Below are positions 44,809 through 52,718 of a stretch of DNA of 64,000 nt, in pieces. The DNA is from Streptomyces fungicidicus (lineage in GTDB: Bacteria; Actinomycetota; Actinomycetes; Streptomycetales; Streptomycetaceae). Made by a program: the position numbers and the translations under genes. Position 1 is the first letter of the stretch, and every line of letters starts with the position of its first letter. The notes beneath the pieces are model-generated. The model was not told where the DNA came from, ran no database searches, and saw only the letters and a list, made by a program, of their open reading frames with translations. The stretch is taken from contig NZ_CP023407.1 of assembly GCF_003665435.1 (NCBI RefSeq), forward strand, positions 5,753,501-5,817,500. Direction: 5' to 3'.

Positions 44809-45583
44809 GACGGCGGATCTCCCCACGGAGTTCTTCGGTGATCTCGACGGACAGCTCCGCGACCGCGGTGTCCTCGATACGGCGCGGATGCGGGATGTCC
44901 ACCGTCCACTCGCGGGCGACCCGGCCCGGACGGGACGACAGCAGCACCACCCGCTGGGCGAGCCGCACCGCCTCGCGCACGTTGTGCGTGACGAACAGCA
45001 CGGACAGCTTCGTCTCGCTCCAGATCCGGGTCAGCTCGTCGTGCAGCACGTCCCGCGTGATGGCGTCCAGCGCCGCGAACGGCTCGTCCATCAGCAGCAG
45101 GTTGCTCTCCTGGGCGATCGCCCGGGCCAGCGCCACCCGCTGCCGCATACCGCCGGACAGCTCGTGCACCCGCTTGCCGTGCGCGCCCTTCAGCCGGACG
45201 AGTCCGAGGAGTTCCTCGGCCCGCTCCCGGCGCTCGTTCTTCACCACGCCCCGCAGCTTCAGGGCGAGTTCGATGTTCTTGCCCGCGGTCAGCCACGGGA
45301 AGAGGGCGTGCTCCTGGAACATCAGGGCGGGCCGGCCGTCCGTGCTGATGCTGCCGGCCGTGGGGCGGTCCAGGCCCGCGACCAGGTTGAGCAGCGTGGA
45401 CTTGCCGCAGCCCGAGGCACCCAGGAGGGTGACGAACTCGCCGGGCGCGACATCGAGGGTGATGTCGTCCAGCACGAGCTGCTGCCCGGCGGGACCGGCG
45501 AAGGACTTCGAGACATGCTCGATCCGGGCGGCGTGCGTGACCGCCGCGGTGCCGTCGTCGGCCTTGGCGAGGGTCGTGGCCAT
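44795..45583 (-). CDS. ssuB: Sulfonate ABC transporter ATPase (SsuB/TauB-like)
   Basis: A 262-residue ABC ATPase: Walker A GASGCGKST, Q-loop MFQEHALFPWLT, signature ELSGGMRQRVALARA and Walker B LLLMDEP. ATG 45583 was chosen because AGGAGG lies 7 nt upstream, too close for GTG 45592. It lies between the binding-protein and permease genes, as usual for this family. Confidence 0.9.
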   Translation of the reverse strand: MATTLAKADDGTAAVTHAARIEHVSKSFAGPAGQQLVLDDITLDVAPGEFVTLLGASGCGKSTLLNLVAGLDRPTAGSISTDGRPALMFQEHALFPWLTAGKNIELALKLRGVVKNERRERAEELLGLVRLKGAHGKRVHELSGGMRQRVALARAIAQESNLLLMDEPFAALDAITRDVLHDELTRIWSETKLSVLFVTHNVREAVRLAQRVVLLSSRPGRVAREWTVDIPHPRRIEDTAVAELSVEITEELRGEIRRHGQH

Positions 45584-45619
45584 GGTCGTCACCTCCTGGG
45601 AACTCTGCGTGATCCGGTC

Positions 45620-46723
45620 TTACTTGGCGCCGAGACCGGCGTCGTCCACGGCGGACCCACCGGCCGCCTTCAGGACCTTGTTGAGCAGCGTCAGGTCGTA
45701 GATGCCGTCCAGGTCGGGCTGCTCCAGCAGGCCCGCCTTCACGGCGTGCTCCGCCTGGGCGCCGAGCGTGGCGGCCAGCGGGTCGTCGGTGAACCTGATC
45801 GACTTCCACGCCGGGTCCAGCACCTCGGCGGGCAGCGCCTTCCCGGAGTCGGCCTCCAGCTGCTCATTGGCGGCGGTCTTCGCCTCGTCCGGGTTGGCGT
45901 TGATCCACTTGTTGGCCTCGACGGACGCCTTCAGCACCGCCTCGACGGCCTTCGGGTGCTCCTCGAGGAACTGCCGGCGCACGATGATGTTCGTGATCAC
46001 GAACTCCTCGTCCGGCCACAGCGTCGCCTCGTCCAGCAGCACCTTGCCGCCCTGCGCGACCAGCTTCGAAGCGGTCGGCTCCGGCACCCAGGCGCCGTCG
46101 ATCGACCCGGCGCCGAAGGCGTCCGGGGTGACCTTGTTGTCGCTGCGGACGACCGTGACGTCGCCCTTGCCGCTCTGCGCGTCGACCTTCCAGCCCTGTT
46201 CGGCCGCCCAGTTGAGGAACGCGACGTCCTGGGTGTTGCCGAGCTGCGGGGTGGCGATCCGCTTGCCCCTGACGTCCTTCAGGGACTTCACCTTGTCCGG
46301 GTTCACCACGAGCTTCACCCCGCCGGACGCCGAACCGCCGATGATGCGCAGGTTCTTGCCGCCGGACTTGGTGTAGCCGTTGATGGACGGGGACGGGCCG
46401 ATGAAGCCGATGTCCACGGAGCCGGAGTTGAGCGCCTCGATCTCCGACGGCCCCGCGTTGAAGACCGCGTAGGTGGCCCTGGTGGCGCCGAGTTCCTTCT
46501 GGAACAGGCCCTTCTTGTTCCCCACCAGCGCGGTGCCGTGGGTGAGGTTGCCGAAGTAGCCGATCCTGACGGAGTCGAGACCGTCGATCTTCTTCGCCCC
46601 GGAGGCGACCTTCGCGGTGTCGTCGTCCTTGGCCTCGGACCCGTAGCCGCAGGCGGCCAGGGTGAGCAGCGGAAGGGCGGTCATCACCGCGAGGGCGCGG
46701 CGCAGGGCGGATGTGGCAGGCAC
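45620..46723 (-). CDS. ssuA: Sulfonate-binding lipoprotein (SsuA/TauA-like)
   Basis: A 367-residue solute-binding protein. The signal peptide ends in the lipobox LTLAAC (Cys25). The mature domain starts VRIGYFGNLTHGTALVGNKKGLF and has NAGPSEIEALNSGSVDIGFIGPSPSING, typical of aliphatic-sulfonate-binding NMT1-like proteins. The start is GTG 46723. It lies 119 bp after a small ORF and 226 bp after cysN in the same orientation, so it may have an extra promoter. Confidence 0.88.
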   Translation of the reverse strand: MPATSALRRALAVMTALPLLTLAACGYGSEAKDDDTAKVASGAKKIDGLDSVRIGYFGNLTHGTALVGNKKGLFQKELGATRATYAVFNAGPSEIEALNSGSVDIGFIGPSPSINGYTKSGGKNLRIIGGSASGGVKLVVNPDKVKSLKDVRGKRIATPQLGNTQDVAFLNWAAEQGWKVDAQSGKGDVTVVRSDNKVTPDAFGAGSIDGAWVPEPTASKLVAQGGKVLLDEATLWPDEEFVITNIIVRRQFLEEHPKAVEAVLKASVEANKWINANPDEAKTAANEQLEADSGKALPAEVLDPAWKSIRFTDDPLAATLGAQAEHAVKAGLLEQPDLDGIYDLTLLNKVLKAAGGSAVDDAGLGAK

Positions 46724-46842
46724 GGGAGGTGTTCCTCTCGCAAGGCCCGGCGGTCACGGTCTCTCAGGCACCGTGGCCGGGAGGTCGGCGGGTTTTCGTC
46801 TACGGCGGTGGGGGGTGAGGGCGCGCGAGCGGTGCGCGTACG

Positions 46843-46947
46843 TCATCGCGCACATCGCGCCACCCCGCCCTGCCCGCTGCCGAGAGCTCCGCTGCCGACG
46901 CGGCCGCCCTCCTTCGCGAACTCGGAGTAGAAGTCGGTGGGGTTCAC
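46843..46947 (-). CDS. Candidate 34-residue protein after cysN
   Basis: GTG 46947 begins 2 nt after the cysN stop and gives a 34-residue frame starting NPTDFYSEFAKEGGRVGSG. The first twenty codons have the strong G/C third-position bias of real genes; the rest is less biased. A GGATGGGAC stretch at the end of cysN could serve as ribosome site. It may be a small coupled protein or a coding-like remnant. I do not recognise the family. Confidence 0.4.
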   Translation of the reverse strand: MNPTDFYSEFAKEGGRVGSGALGSGQGGVARCAR

Positions 46948-46949
46948 GC

Positions 46950-48284
46950 TCAGAAGTCCCATCCGTCGTCGTCGGCCTCGTCCTTGACGGGTTCCGGCGC
47001 GGCGAACGACTCACCGACCATGCCGGCGGTGAGGGTGGTGCCGTCGCTGGGGTCGATCAGGATGAACGAGCCGGTGCGCCGGGAGTCCGAGTAGGAGTCG
47101 GCGGGCAGCGGTTCGGCGGTACGGATCTTCACCCGGCCGATGTCGTTGGCGACCAGCCGGCCCGGGTGCGGGTGCAGCGAGAGGTCGTCCAGCGTCAGCC
47201 GGGCCGGTATGTCCTTCACGATCGCCTTGACGGTTCGGGTGCCGTGCTTGAGCAGCACCCGGTGGCCGACGGTCAGCGGCTGGTCGGCGACGTGGCACAC
47301 GGTGGCCTCGACGTCCTGCGTGGTGTCCGGCGCGTCCTTGCTGGGGACGATCAGGTCGCCGCGGGAGATGTCGATGTCGTCGGCCAGCAGCAGCGTCACC
47401 GACTGCGGTGTCCAGGCCACGTCGACGGGCCGGCCCAGCAGGTCGATCCCGGTGACGGTCGTCGTCCGGCCGGACGGCAGCACGGTCACCGCGTCGCCCA
47501 CCCGGAAGGTGCCCGCCGCGATCTGCCCCGCGTAGCCCCGGTAGTCGGGGTGCTCGGCGCTCTGCGGCCGGATCACGTACTGCACGGGCAGCCGCGCGTG
47601 GCAGTGCGCCAGGTCGTGGCTGACCGGGACGGTCTCCAGGTGCTCCAGCACCGTGGGGCCGCCGTACCAGTCCATGTGCGCGGACGGCTCCACCACGTTG
47701 TCGCCGACCAGGGCCGAGATGGGGATCGCGGTGACCTCGGGGACGCCCAGTTCGGTGGCGTACGCCGTGAACTCCTCGGCGATCGCGGCGAACACCGACT
47801 CCCGGTAGTCGACCAGGTCCATCTTGTTCACGGCGAGGACGACGTGCGGCACCCGCAGCAGGGCGGCGATCGCGGCGTGCCGGCGGGTCTGCTCGACGAC
47901 GCCGTTGCGGGCGTCGACCAGGATCACCGTCAGCTCGGCCGTGGAGGCGCCGGTGACCATGTTCCGCGTGTACTGCACATGGCCCGGGGTGTCGGCGAGG
48001 ATGAACCGCCGCCGGGAGGTGGCGAAGTAGCGGTAGGCCACGTCGATGGTGATGCCCTGCTCCCGCTCGGCCCGCAGGCCGTCGGTGAGCAGCGCGAGGT
48101 CGGGCGCCTCCTGGCCCCGGTTCGCCGACGCCCGCTGCACGGCCTCCAGCTGGTCGGTGAGGACCGACTTGGAGTCGTGCAGCAGCCGGCCCACCAGGGT
48201 GGACTTGCCGTCGTCGACGGAACCGGCGGTGGCGAACCGCAGCAGGGTGGTGGCCGCGAGCTCCTCGGTGGTGATGGTGCTCAT
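46950..48284 (-). CDS. cysN: Sulfate adenylyltransferase, GTPase subunit
   Basis: A 444-residue EF-Tu-like GTPase that drives ATP sulfurylase CysD. G1 is AGSVDDGKSTLVGR, G3 DTPGHVQYTRNM and G4 NKMD, followed by two beta-barrel domains. There is no fused CysC kinase, which is encoded separately. It begins 2 bp after the cysD stop. The acidic C-terminus ends DEADDDGWDF. Confidence 0.96.
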   Translation of the reverse strand: MSTITTEELAATTLLRFATAGSVDDGKSTLVGRLLHDSKSVLTDQLEAVQRASANRGQEAPDLALLTDGLRAEREQGITIDVAYRYFATSRRRFILADTPGHVQYTRNMVTGASTAELTVILVDARNGVVEQTRRHAAIAALLRVPHVVLAVNKMDLVDYRESVFAAIAEEFTAYATELGVPEVTAIPISALVGDNVVEPSAHMDWYGGPTVLEHLETVPVSHDLAHCHARLPVQYVIRPQSAEHPDYRGYAGQIAAGTFRVGDAVTVLPSGRTTTVTGIDLLGRPVDVAWTPQSVTLLLADDIDISRGDLIVPSKDAPDTTQDVEATVCHVADQPLTVGHRVLLKHGTRTVKAIVKDIPARLTLDDLSLHPHPGRLVANDIGRVKIRTAEPLPADSYSDSRRTGSFILIDPSDGTTLTAGMVGESFAAPEPVKDEADDDGWDF

Positions 48285-48286
48285 GT

Positions 48287-49222
48287 CTAGAAGTACCCCT
48301 CGCGCTTGCGGTCTTCCATCGCGGCCTCGGAGAGCTTGTCGTCGGCGCGGGTGGCGCCGCGCTCGGTCAGCCGGGAGGCGGCGATCTCGGTGATCACCTT
48401 CTCGATGGTGTCGGCGTCGGAGTCCACCGCGCCGGTGCAGGACATGTCGCCCACGGTCCGGTAGCGGACCAGCCGCTTCTCGACGGTCTCGCCGTCCTTG
48501 GGGCCGCCCCACTCACCGGCGGTCAGCCACATGTCGCCGCGGCGGAACACCTCGCGCTCGTGCGCGTAGTAGATCTCCGGCAGTTCGATGCCCTCGCGGG
48601 CGATGTACTGCCACACGTCCAGCTCGGTCCAGTTGGACAGCGGGAACACGCGGACGTGTTCACCGGGGGCGTGCCGGCCGTTGTACAGGTTCCACAGCTC
48701 GGGGCGCTGACGGCGCGGGTCCCACTGGGAGAACTCGTCGCGCAGCGAGAACACCCGCTCCTTGGCCCGCGCCTTCTCCTCGTCACGGCGACCGCCGCCG
48801 AACACGGCGTCGAACCGCTCGCTCTGGATCTTCTCGGTGAGCGGCACGGTCTGCAGCGGGTTGCGGGTGCCGTCCGGACGCTCCTTCAGCACCCCGCGGT
48901 CGATGTAGTCCTGCACGGAGGCGACGTGCAGCCGCAGCCCGTGCCGCTCGATCGTGCGGTCGCGGTAGTCGAGGACCTCGGGGAAGTTGTGCCCGGTGTC
49001 GACGTGCAGCAGCGAGAACGGCACCGGGGCCGGGGCGAACGCCTTCAGCGCCAGGTGCAGCATGAGGATGGAGTCCTTGCCGCCGGAGAACAGGATCACC
49101 GGCTTCTCGAACTCGCCCGCCACCTCGCGGAAGATGTGCACCGCCTCGGACTCGAGGGCGTCCAGGTGGGAGAGGGCGTACGGGCTGTCCGTACCCTCTT
49201 CGACGGTGGCGACGGTCGTCAT
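48287..49222 (-). CDS. cysD: Sulfate adenylyltransferase, catalytic subunit
   Basis: A 311-residue PP-loop enzyme that forms APS from sulfate and ATP. PP-loop FSGGKDSILMLHLA, GGGRRDEEKARAKER and NLYNGRHAPGEHVRVFPLSNWTELDVW are family motifs. ATG 49222 overlaps the cysC stop (ATGA). Confidence 0.96.
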   Translation of the reverse strand: MTTVATVEEGTDSPYALSHLDALESEAVHIFREVAGEFEKPVILFSGGKDSILMLHLALKAFAPAPVPFSLLHVDTGHNFPEVLDYRDRTIERHGLRLHVASVQDYIDRGVLKERPDGTRNPLQTVPLTEKIQSERFDAVFGGGRRDEEKARAKERVFSLRDEFSQWDPRRQRPELWNLYNGRHAPGEHVRVFPLSNWTELDVWQYIAREGIELPEIYYAHEREVFRRGDMWLTAGEWGGPKDGETVEKRLVRYRTVGDMSCTGAVDSDADTIEKVITEIAASRLTERGATRADDKLSEAAMEDRKREGYF

Positions 49223-49755
49223 GCCAGTCCCCTTTCGCTGAGCGCGGCGTGCACCGACGCCGCGGACTCCTGCACGGTCTGGTTCTGGGACTCGATCCGC
49301 AGATCGGGCGTCTCGGGCTCCTCGTACGGGTCGTCCACACCGGTGAGCCCGGTGAGTTCACCCGCGGCCTGCTTGGCGTACAGGCCTTTCACATCGCGTG
49401 CGGAGCACACCTCGACCGGGGTCGCCACATGCACCTCGACGTACGGCGTGCCGTTCGCCTCGTGCCGCTTCCGGACCGCGTCCCGGCTGTCCGCGTACGG
49501 TGCGATGACCGGGACGAGGGCCGTCACGCCGTTGCGGGCGAGCAGTTCGGCGACGAAGCCGATGCGCTGCACGTTGGTGTGCCGGTCCTCACGGGTGAAG
49601 CCGAGGCCCGCGGAGAGGAACTCGCGGATCTCGTCGCCGTCGAGCACCTCGACGCTGCGGCCCTGCTCGCGCAGCCGGCCCGCCAGTTCGTGGGCGATGG
49701 TGGTCTTGCCCGCACTCGGCAGACCCGTGAGCCAGACGGTGGCTCCGGTGGTCAC
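49219..49755 (-). CDS. cysC: Adenylylsulfate kinase
   Basis: A 178-residue APS kinase: P-loop GLPSAGKTTIAHELA, LDGDEIREFLSAGLGFTREDR and CSARDVKGLYAKQAAGEL. GTG 49755 was chosen for the AGGAG six bases upstream; an in-frame ATG 49790 lacks one. PAPS is not needed for the APS-type reductase encoded by the next gene upstream, so this kinase may supply PAPS for sulfation or balance APS. Confidence 0.93.
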   Translation of the reverse strand: MTTGATVWLTGLPSAGKTTIAHELAGRLREQGRSVEVLDGDEIREFLSAGLGFTREDRHTNVQRIGFVAELLARNGVTALVPVIAPYADSRDAVRKRHEANGTPYVEVHVATPVEVCSARDVKGLYAKQAAGELTGLTGVDDPYEEPETPDLRIESQNQTVQESAASVHAALSERGLA

Positions 49756-49790
49756 GTGGTTCTCCTGGTTCGTCGAAGGCGCGGTCATGG

Positions 49791-50501
49791 TCAGCCGTGC
49801 AGTCCGCACTCGGTCTTGGAACGCCCCGCCCAGCGGCCGGCCCGGGCGTCCTCGCCCTCCAGCACACGGCGGGTGCAGGGCGCGCAGCCCACGGAGGCGT
49901 AGCCGTCGGTCAGCAGCGGATTGGTGAGGACGCCGTGCTCGGCGACGTAGGCGTCCACGTCGTCCTGGGTCCAGCGGGCGATGGGGGAGACCTTCACCTT
50001 GCGCCGCTTCTCGTCCCAGCCGACGACCGGGGTGTTCGCCCGGGTGGGGGACTCGTCGCGGCGCAGGCCGGTCGCCCAGGCCGCGTAGCCCTTCAGGCCC
50101 TCCTCCAGCGGCCGGACCTTGCGCAGCGCGCAGCACAGGTCGGGGTCGCGGTCGTGCAGCCGGGGGCCGTACTCGGCGTCCTGCTCGGCGACCGTCTGCC
50201 GCGGGGTGAGGGTGATGACGTTGACGTCCATCACGGCCTCCACCGCGTCCCGGGTGCCGATGGTCTCCGGGAAGTGGTAGCCGGTGTCGAGGAACACGAC
50301 GTCGACGCCGGGCAGCGCGCGGGAGGCGAGGTGGGCGACCACCGCGTCCTCCATCGAGGAGGTCACGCAGAACCGCTTGCCGAAGGTGTCGGCGGCCCAC
50401 TGGAGGATCTCCTGCGCGGAGGCGTCCTCCAGGTCGCGGCCGGCCTGCTCGGCCAGCGCCTTCAGGTCCTCGGTGGCGCGCCCGTCCTGAACGGCCGTCA
50501 T
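49791..50501 (-). CDS. cysH: APS reductase (4Fe-4S type)
   Basis: A 236-residue phosphoadenylyl/adenylyl-sulfate reductase. DLCCALRKVRPL and CAPCTRRVLEGEDARAGRW provide the Cys-Cys...Cys-x-x-Cys cluster that marks APS- rather than PAPS-reductases; KTECGLH at the C-terminus carries the catalytic Cys. The start is ATG 50501 with GGGAGG. It overlaps the small zinc-ribbon gene by 4 bp. It reduces APS to sulfite for the sulfite reductase. Confidence 0.95.
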   Translation of the reverse strand: MTAVQDGRATEDLKALAEQAGRDLEDASAQEILQWAADTFGKRFCVTSSMEDAVVAHLASRALPGVDVVFLDTGYHFPETIGTRDAVEAVMDVNVITLTPRQTVAEQDAEYGPRLHDRDPDLCCALRKVRPLEEGLKGYAAWATGLRRDESPTRANTPVVGWDEKRRKVKVSPIARWTQDDVDAYVAEHGVLTNPLLTDGYASVGCAPCTRRVLEGEDARAGRWAGRSKTECGLHG

Positions 50502-50677
50502 ATCCGGTCCTCCCGGGTGTCGGATCGCTCGAGCCCCCGGGCGAGCAGCCCGAGGAACTTCAGCTGAAAGGCTCGGTTGCAGGCGCCGCACTCCCAGGCC
50601 CCGTGGCCCTGTTCGCCGGGGCGCAGGTCCTCGTCGCCGCAGTAGGGGCAGTGGAACGGCGCGGCACGCTCGCTCAT
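50498..50677 (-). CDS. Small putative zinc-ribbon protein between sir and cysH
   Basis: A 59-residue protein with CPYCGDEDLRPGEQGHGAWE followed by CGACNRAFQLK, two Cys-x-x-Cys knuckles that look like a zinc ribbon or rubredoxin-like metal site. It is coupled by ATGA overlaps on both sides (sir stop / its start; its stop / cysH start), so it should be made together with both enzymes. I believe it is conserved in this place in other Streptomyces. Its role is unknown; electron transfer or assembly of the sulfite/APS reductases is an inference. Confidence 0.85.
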   Translation of the reverse strand: MSERAAPFHCPYCGDEDLRPGEQGHGAWECGACNRAFQLKFLGLLARGLERSDTREDRI

Positions 50678-52371
50678 GACAGGGCCTCCTCCGGCGCGCG
50701 GCCGACCCAGGCGGCGAACCGCTCGCCGTCCTCGCGCTGCTCCTGGAAGCGCTTGAGGACCCGCTCGATGTAGTCGGGCAGTTCGTCCGCGGTCACCTTC
50801 AGGCCGCGGACCTTGCGGCCGAAGCCGGCCTCCAGGCCGAGCGCGCCGCCGAGGTGCACCTGGTAGCCCTCGACCTGCCGGCCCTCCCCGTCGAGCATCA
50901 GCTGGCCCTTGAGGCCGATGTCCGCCACCTGGATACGGGCGCAGGCGTTCGGGCAGCCGTTGAGGTTGATGGTGATCGGCTCGTCGAAGTCCGGGATGCG
51001 GCGCTCGAGTTCGTCGATCAGCGAGGCGCCGCGCGCCTTGGTCTCGACGATGGCGAGCTTGCAGAACTCGATGCCGGTGCAGGCCATCGTGCCGCGCCGG
51101 AACGGGGAGGGGCGGGCGCTGAGGTCCAGCGCCTCCAGGGACTCGACGAGGGAGTCGACCCGGTCCTCCTCGACGTCGAGGACGATCATCTTCTGCTCGA
51201 CGGTGGTGCGGACCCGGCCGGAGCCGTGGGCCTCCGCGAGGTCGGCGATCTTCGTGAGGGTGGTGCCGTCGACGCGGCCGACGCGCGGGGCGAAACCGAC
51301 GTAGAAGCGGCCGTCCTGCTGACGGTGCACGCCGATGTGGTCGCGCCACAGCTGGGACGGCTGCTCGGGCGCGGGGCCGTCGGTCAGCCTGCGTCCCAGG
51401 TACTCGTCCTCCAGCACCTGGCGGAACTTCTCCGGGCCCCAGTCGGCGACGAGGAACTTCAGCCGGGCCCGGTTGCGCAGCCGGCGGTAGCCGTAGTCGC
51501 GGAAGATCGACAGGACGCCCTCGTAGACGTCGGGCACGTCCTCGGACGGCACCCAGGTGCCCAGCCGCACGCCCAGCTTGGGGTTGGTGGACAGTCCGCC
51601 GCCGACCCACAGGTCGAAGCCGGGCCCGTGCTCGGGGTGGCGGACACCGACGAAGGCGACGTCGTTGATCTCGTGCACCACGTCGAGGACGGGCGAGCCG
51701 GAGATGGCCGTCTTGAACTTCCGGGGCAGGTTCGAGTACGCCTTGTTGCCCAGCACGCGGCGCTTGATCTCCTCCAGCGCCGGGGTGCCGTCGATGATCT
51801 CGTCCTCGGCGATCCCGGCGACGGGGGAGCCGATCATCACGCGGGGGGTGTCGCCGCAGGCGGTGACCGTGGACAGGCCGACGGCCTCCAGCCGCTCCCA
51901 GATCGCGGGGACGTCCTCGATGCGGATCCAGTGGTACTGGACGTTCTGCCGGTCGGTGATGTCGGCGGTGCCCCGCGCGAACTCCTGCGAGATCTCACCG
52001 ATCACCCGCAGCTGCCGGGTGGTCAGCGCCCCGCCGTCGATGCGCACCCGCAGCATGAAGTACCTGTCGTCCAGCTCCTCCGGCTCCAGGACCGCGGTCT
52101 TGCCGCCGTCGATCCCGGGCTTGCGCTGGGTGTACAGACCCCACCAGCGCATCCGGCCGCGCAGGTCGTTGGGGTCGATCGAGTCGAACCCGCGCTTGGA
52201 GTAGATCGTCTCAATGCGTGTCCGCACATTGAGACCGTCGTCGTCCTTCTTGAACTGCTCGTTGCCGTTGAGCGGGGTCAGGTGTCCGACGGCCCACTGA
52301 CCCTCGCCGCGGTGACGGCTCACCTTGCGGCGCGGAGTCGCGGCAGCGGGGTTCTGTGGGGTGGCGGCCAT
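50674..52371 (-). CDS. sir: Ferredoxin-dependent assimilatory sulfite reductase
   Basis: A 565-residue siroheme/4Fe-4S reductase with two ferrite-reductase-like halves. The cluster/siroheme cysteines are in TMACTGIEFCKLAI and NLNGCPNACAR. RQNVQYHWIRIEDV and GDTPRVM are substrate and siroheme regions shared with NirA/SirA. It makes sulfide from the sulfite produced by CysH. ATG 52371 with GAAGGAC was chosen. The frame is open up to ATG 52458, which would add 29 residues containing two Cys codons. Confidence 0.93.
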   Translation of the reverse strand: MAATPQNPAAATPRRKVSRHRGEGQWAVGHLTPLNGNEQFKKDDDGLNVRTRIETIYSKRGFDSIDPNDLRGRMRWWGLYTQRKPGIDGGKTAVLEPEELDDRYFMLRVRIDGGALTTRQLRVIGEISQEFARGTADITDRQNVQYHWIRIEDVPAIWERLEAVGLSTVTACGDTPRVMIGSPVAGIAEDEIIDGTPALEEIKRRVLGNKAYSNLPRKFKTAISGSPVLDVVHEINDVAFVGVRHPEHGPGFDLWVGGGLSTNPKLGVRLGTWVPSEDVPDVYEGVLSIFRDYGYRRLRNRARLKFLVADWGPEKFRQVLEDEYLGRRLTDGPAPEQPSQLWRDHIGVHRQQDGRFYVGFAPRVGRVDGTTLTKIADLAEAHGSGRVRTTVEQKMIVLDVEEDRVDSLVESLEALDLSARPSPFRRGTMACTGIEFCKLAIVETKARGASLIDELERRIPDFDEPITINLNGCPNACARIQVADIGLKGQLMLDGEGRQVEGYQVHLGGALGLEAGFGRKVRGLKVTADELPDYIERVLKRFQEQREDGERFAAWVGRAPEEALS

Positions 52372-52420
52372 GGCTGATACGTCCTTCGGGACAGGCGGGA
52401 AGGCAGGAAGACGGCTCTGA

Positions 52421-52442
52421 CCTGCGCATACCGGTGCGCAGG
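52421..52442 (-). promoter_or_regulatory. Inverted repeat in the sir leader
   Basis: CCTGCGCA-N6-TGCGCAGG, perfect 8-bp arms, lies 50 nt upstream of the sir start and downstream of the leader peptide. In RNA it is a stable hairpin. It may be part of an attenuator or an operator. Confidence 0.5.
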
Positions 52443-52507
52443 CAGATGTGCGCGTCATTGCGCGGGGAGAAGGCGTGGAGAGGTTGTCGGGCGCTGCCGG
52501 ATGACTC

Positions 52508-52591
52508 TCAGCGCGCCGGACAGATGGCGCTGGACATGCGGCCGAGGTCGACGTGCCGCCGACTCACCAAGGCGATTCCAGTTCCAGGCAT
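52508..52591 (-). CDS. Sulfur-operon leader peptide (SRRHVDL type)
   Basis: A 27-codon frame on the minus strand, ATG 52591 to TGA 52508, containing SRRHVDLGRMSSAIC near its end. This matches the 'putative leader peptide' family that I know from upstream regions of actinobacterial sulfur and amino-acid genes: Ser-Arg-Arg-His-Val-Asp-Leu, then a serine-rich stretch and a late Cys. It lies 137 bp before sir. No strong ribosome site is present; an internal GTG (VSRRHVDL) is another possible start. Cysteine-dependent stalling near the single Cys codon would suit control of the operon; this is inference. Confidence 0.8.
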   Translation of the reverse strand: MPGTGIALVSRRHVDLGRMSSAICPAR

Positions 52592-52614
52592 GGCGGAAGC
52601 GTGTCACGGCGCTC

Positions 52615-52627
52615 TGGACACAGTCCA
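52615..52627. promoter_or_regulatory. Small palindrome upstream of the leader peptide
   Basis: TGGAC-ACA-GTCCA, 24 bp before the leader ATG, where a repressor or activator of the sulfur operon could bind. It is short, so support is weak. Confidence 0.3.
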
Positions 52628-52645
52628 CCTTTATCCAAAATGCGG

Positions 52646-52678
52646 ACACCCTTGTCTCGAAATCAGAGACAAGGGTGT
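52646..52678. terminator. Hairpin terminator between the GNAT gene and the sulfur operon
   Basis: ACACCCTTGTCTC (52646-52658) pairs with GAGACAAGGGTGT (52666-52678), a perfect 13-bp stem with a 7-nt loop. It lies downstream of the minus-strand GNAT gene and upstream of the leader peptide, insulating the sulfur operon. Confidence 0.75.
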
Positions 52679-52718
52679 GCTTGGTCACAAGCCTGACGGG
52701 TGGTCTTGTACGTGCTGG

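Noticed and set aside
46754..47014. 86-codon frame overlapping the cysN end, considered as a sulfur leader peptide for ssuA
   Set aside because: It lacks the SRRHVDL-type motif and overlaps cysN out of frame; codon bias is poor.
52455..52688. 77-codon minus-strand frame across the terminator and leader region
   Set aside because: It begins inside the hairpin at 52646-52678 and is out of frame with the leader peptide; probably chance.
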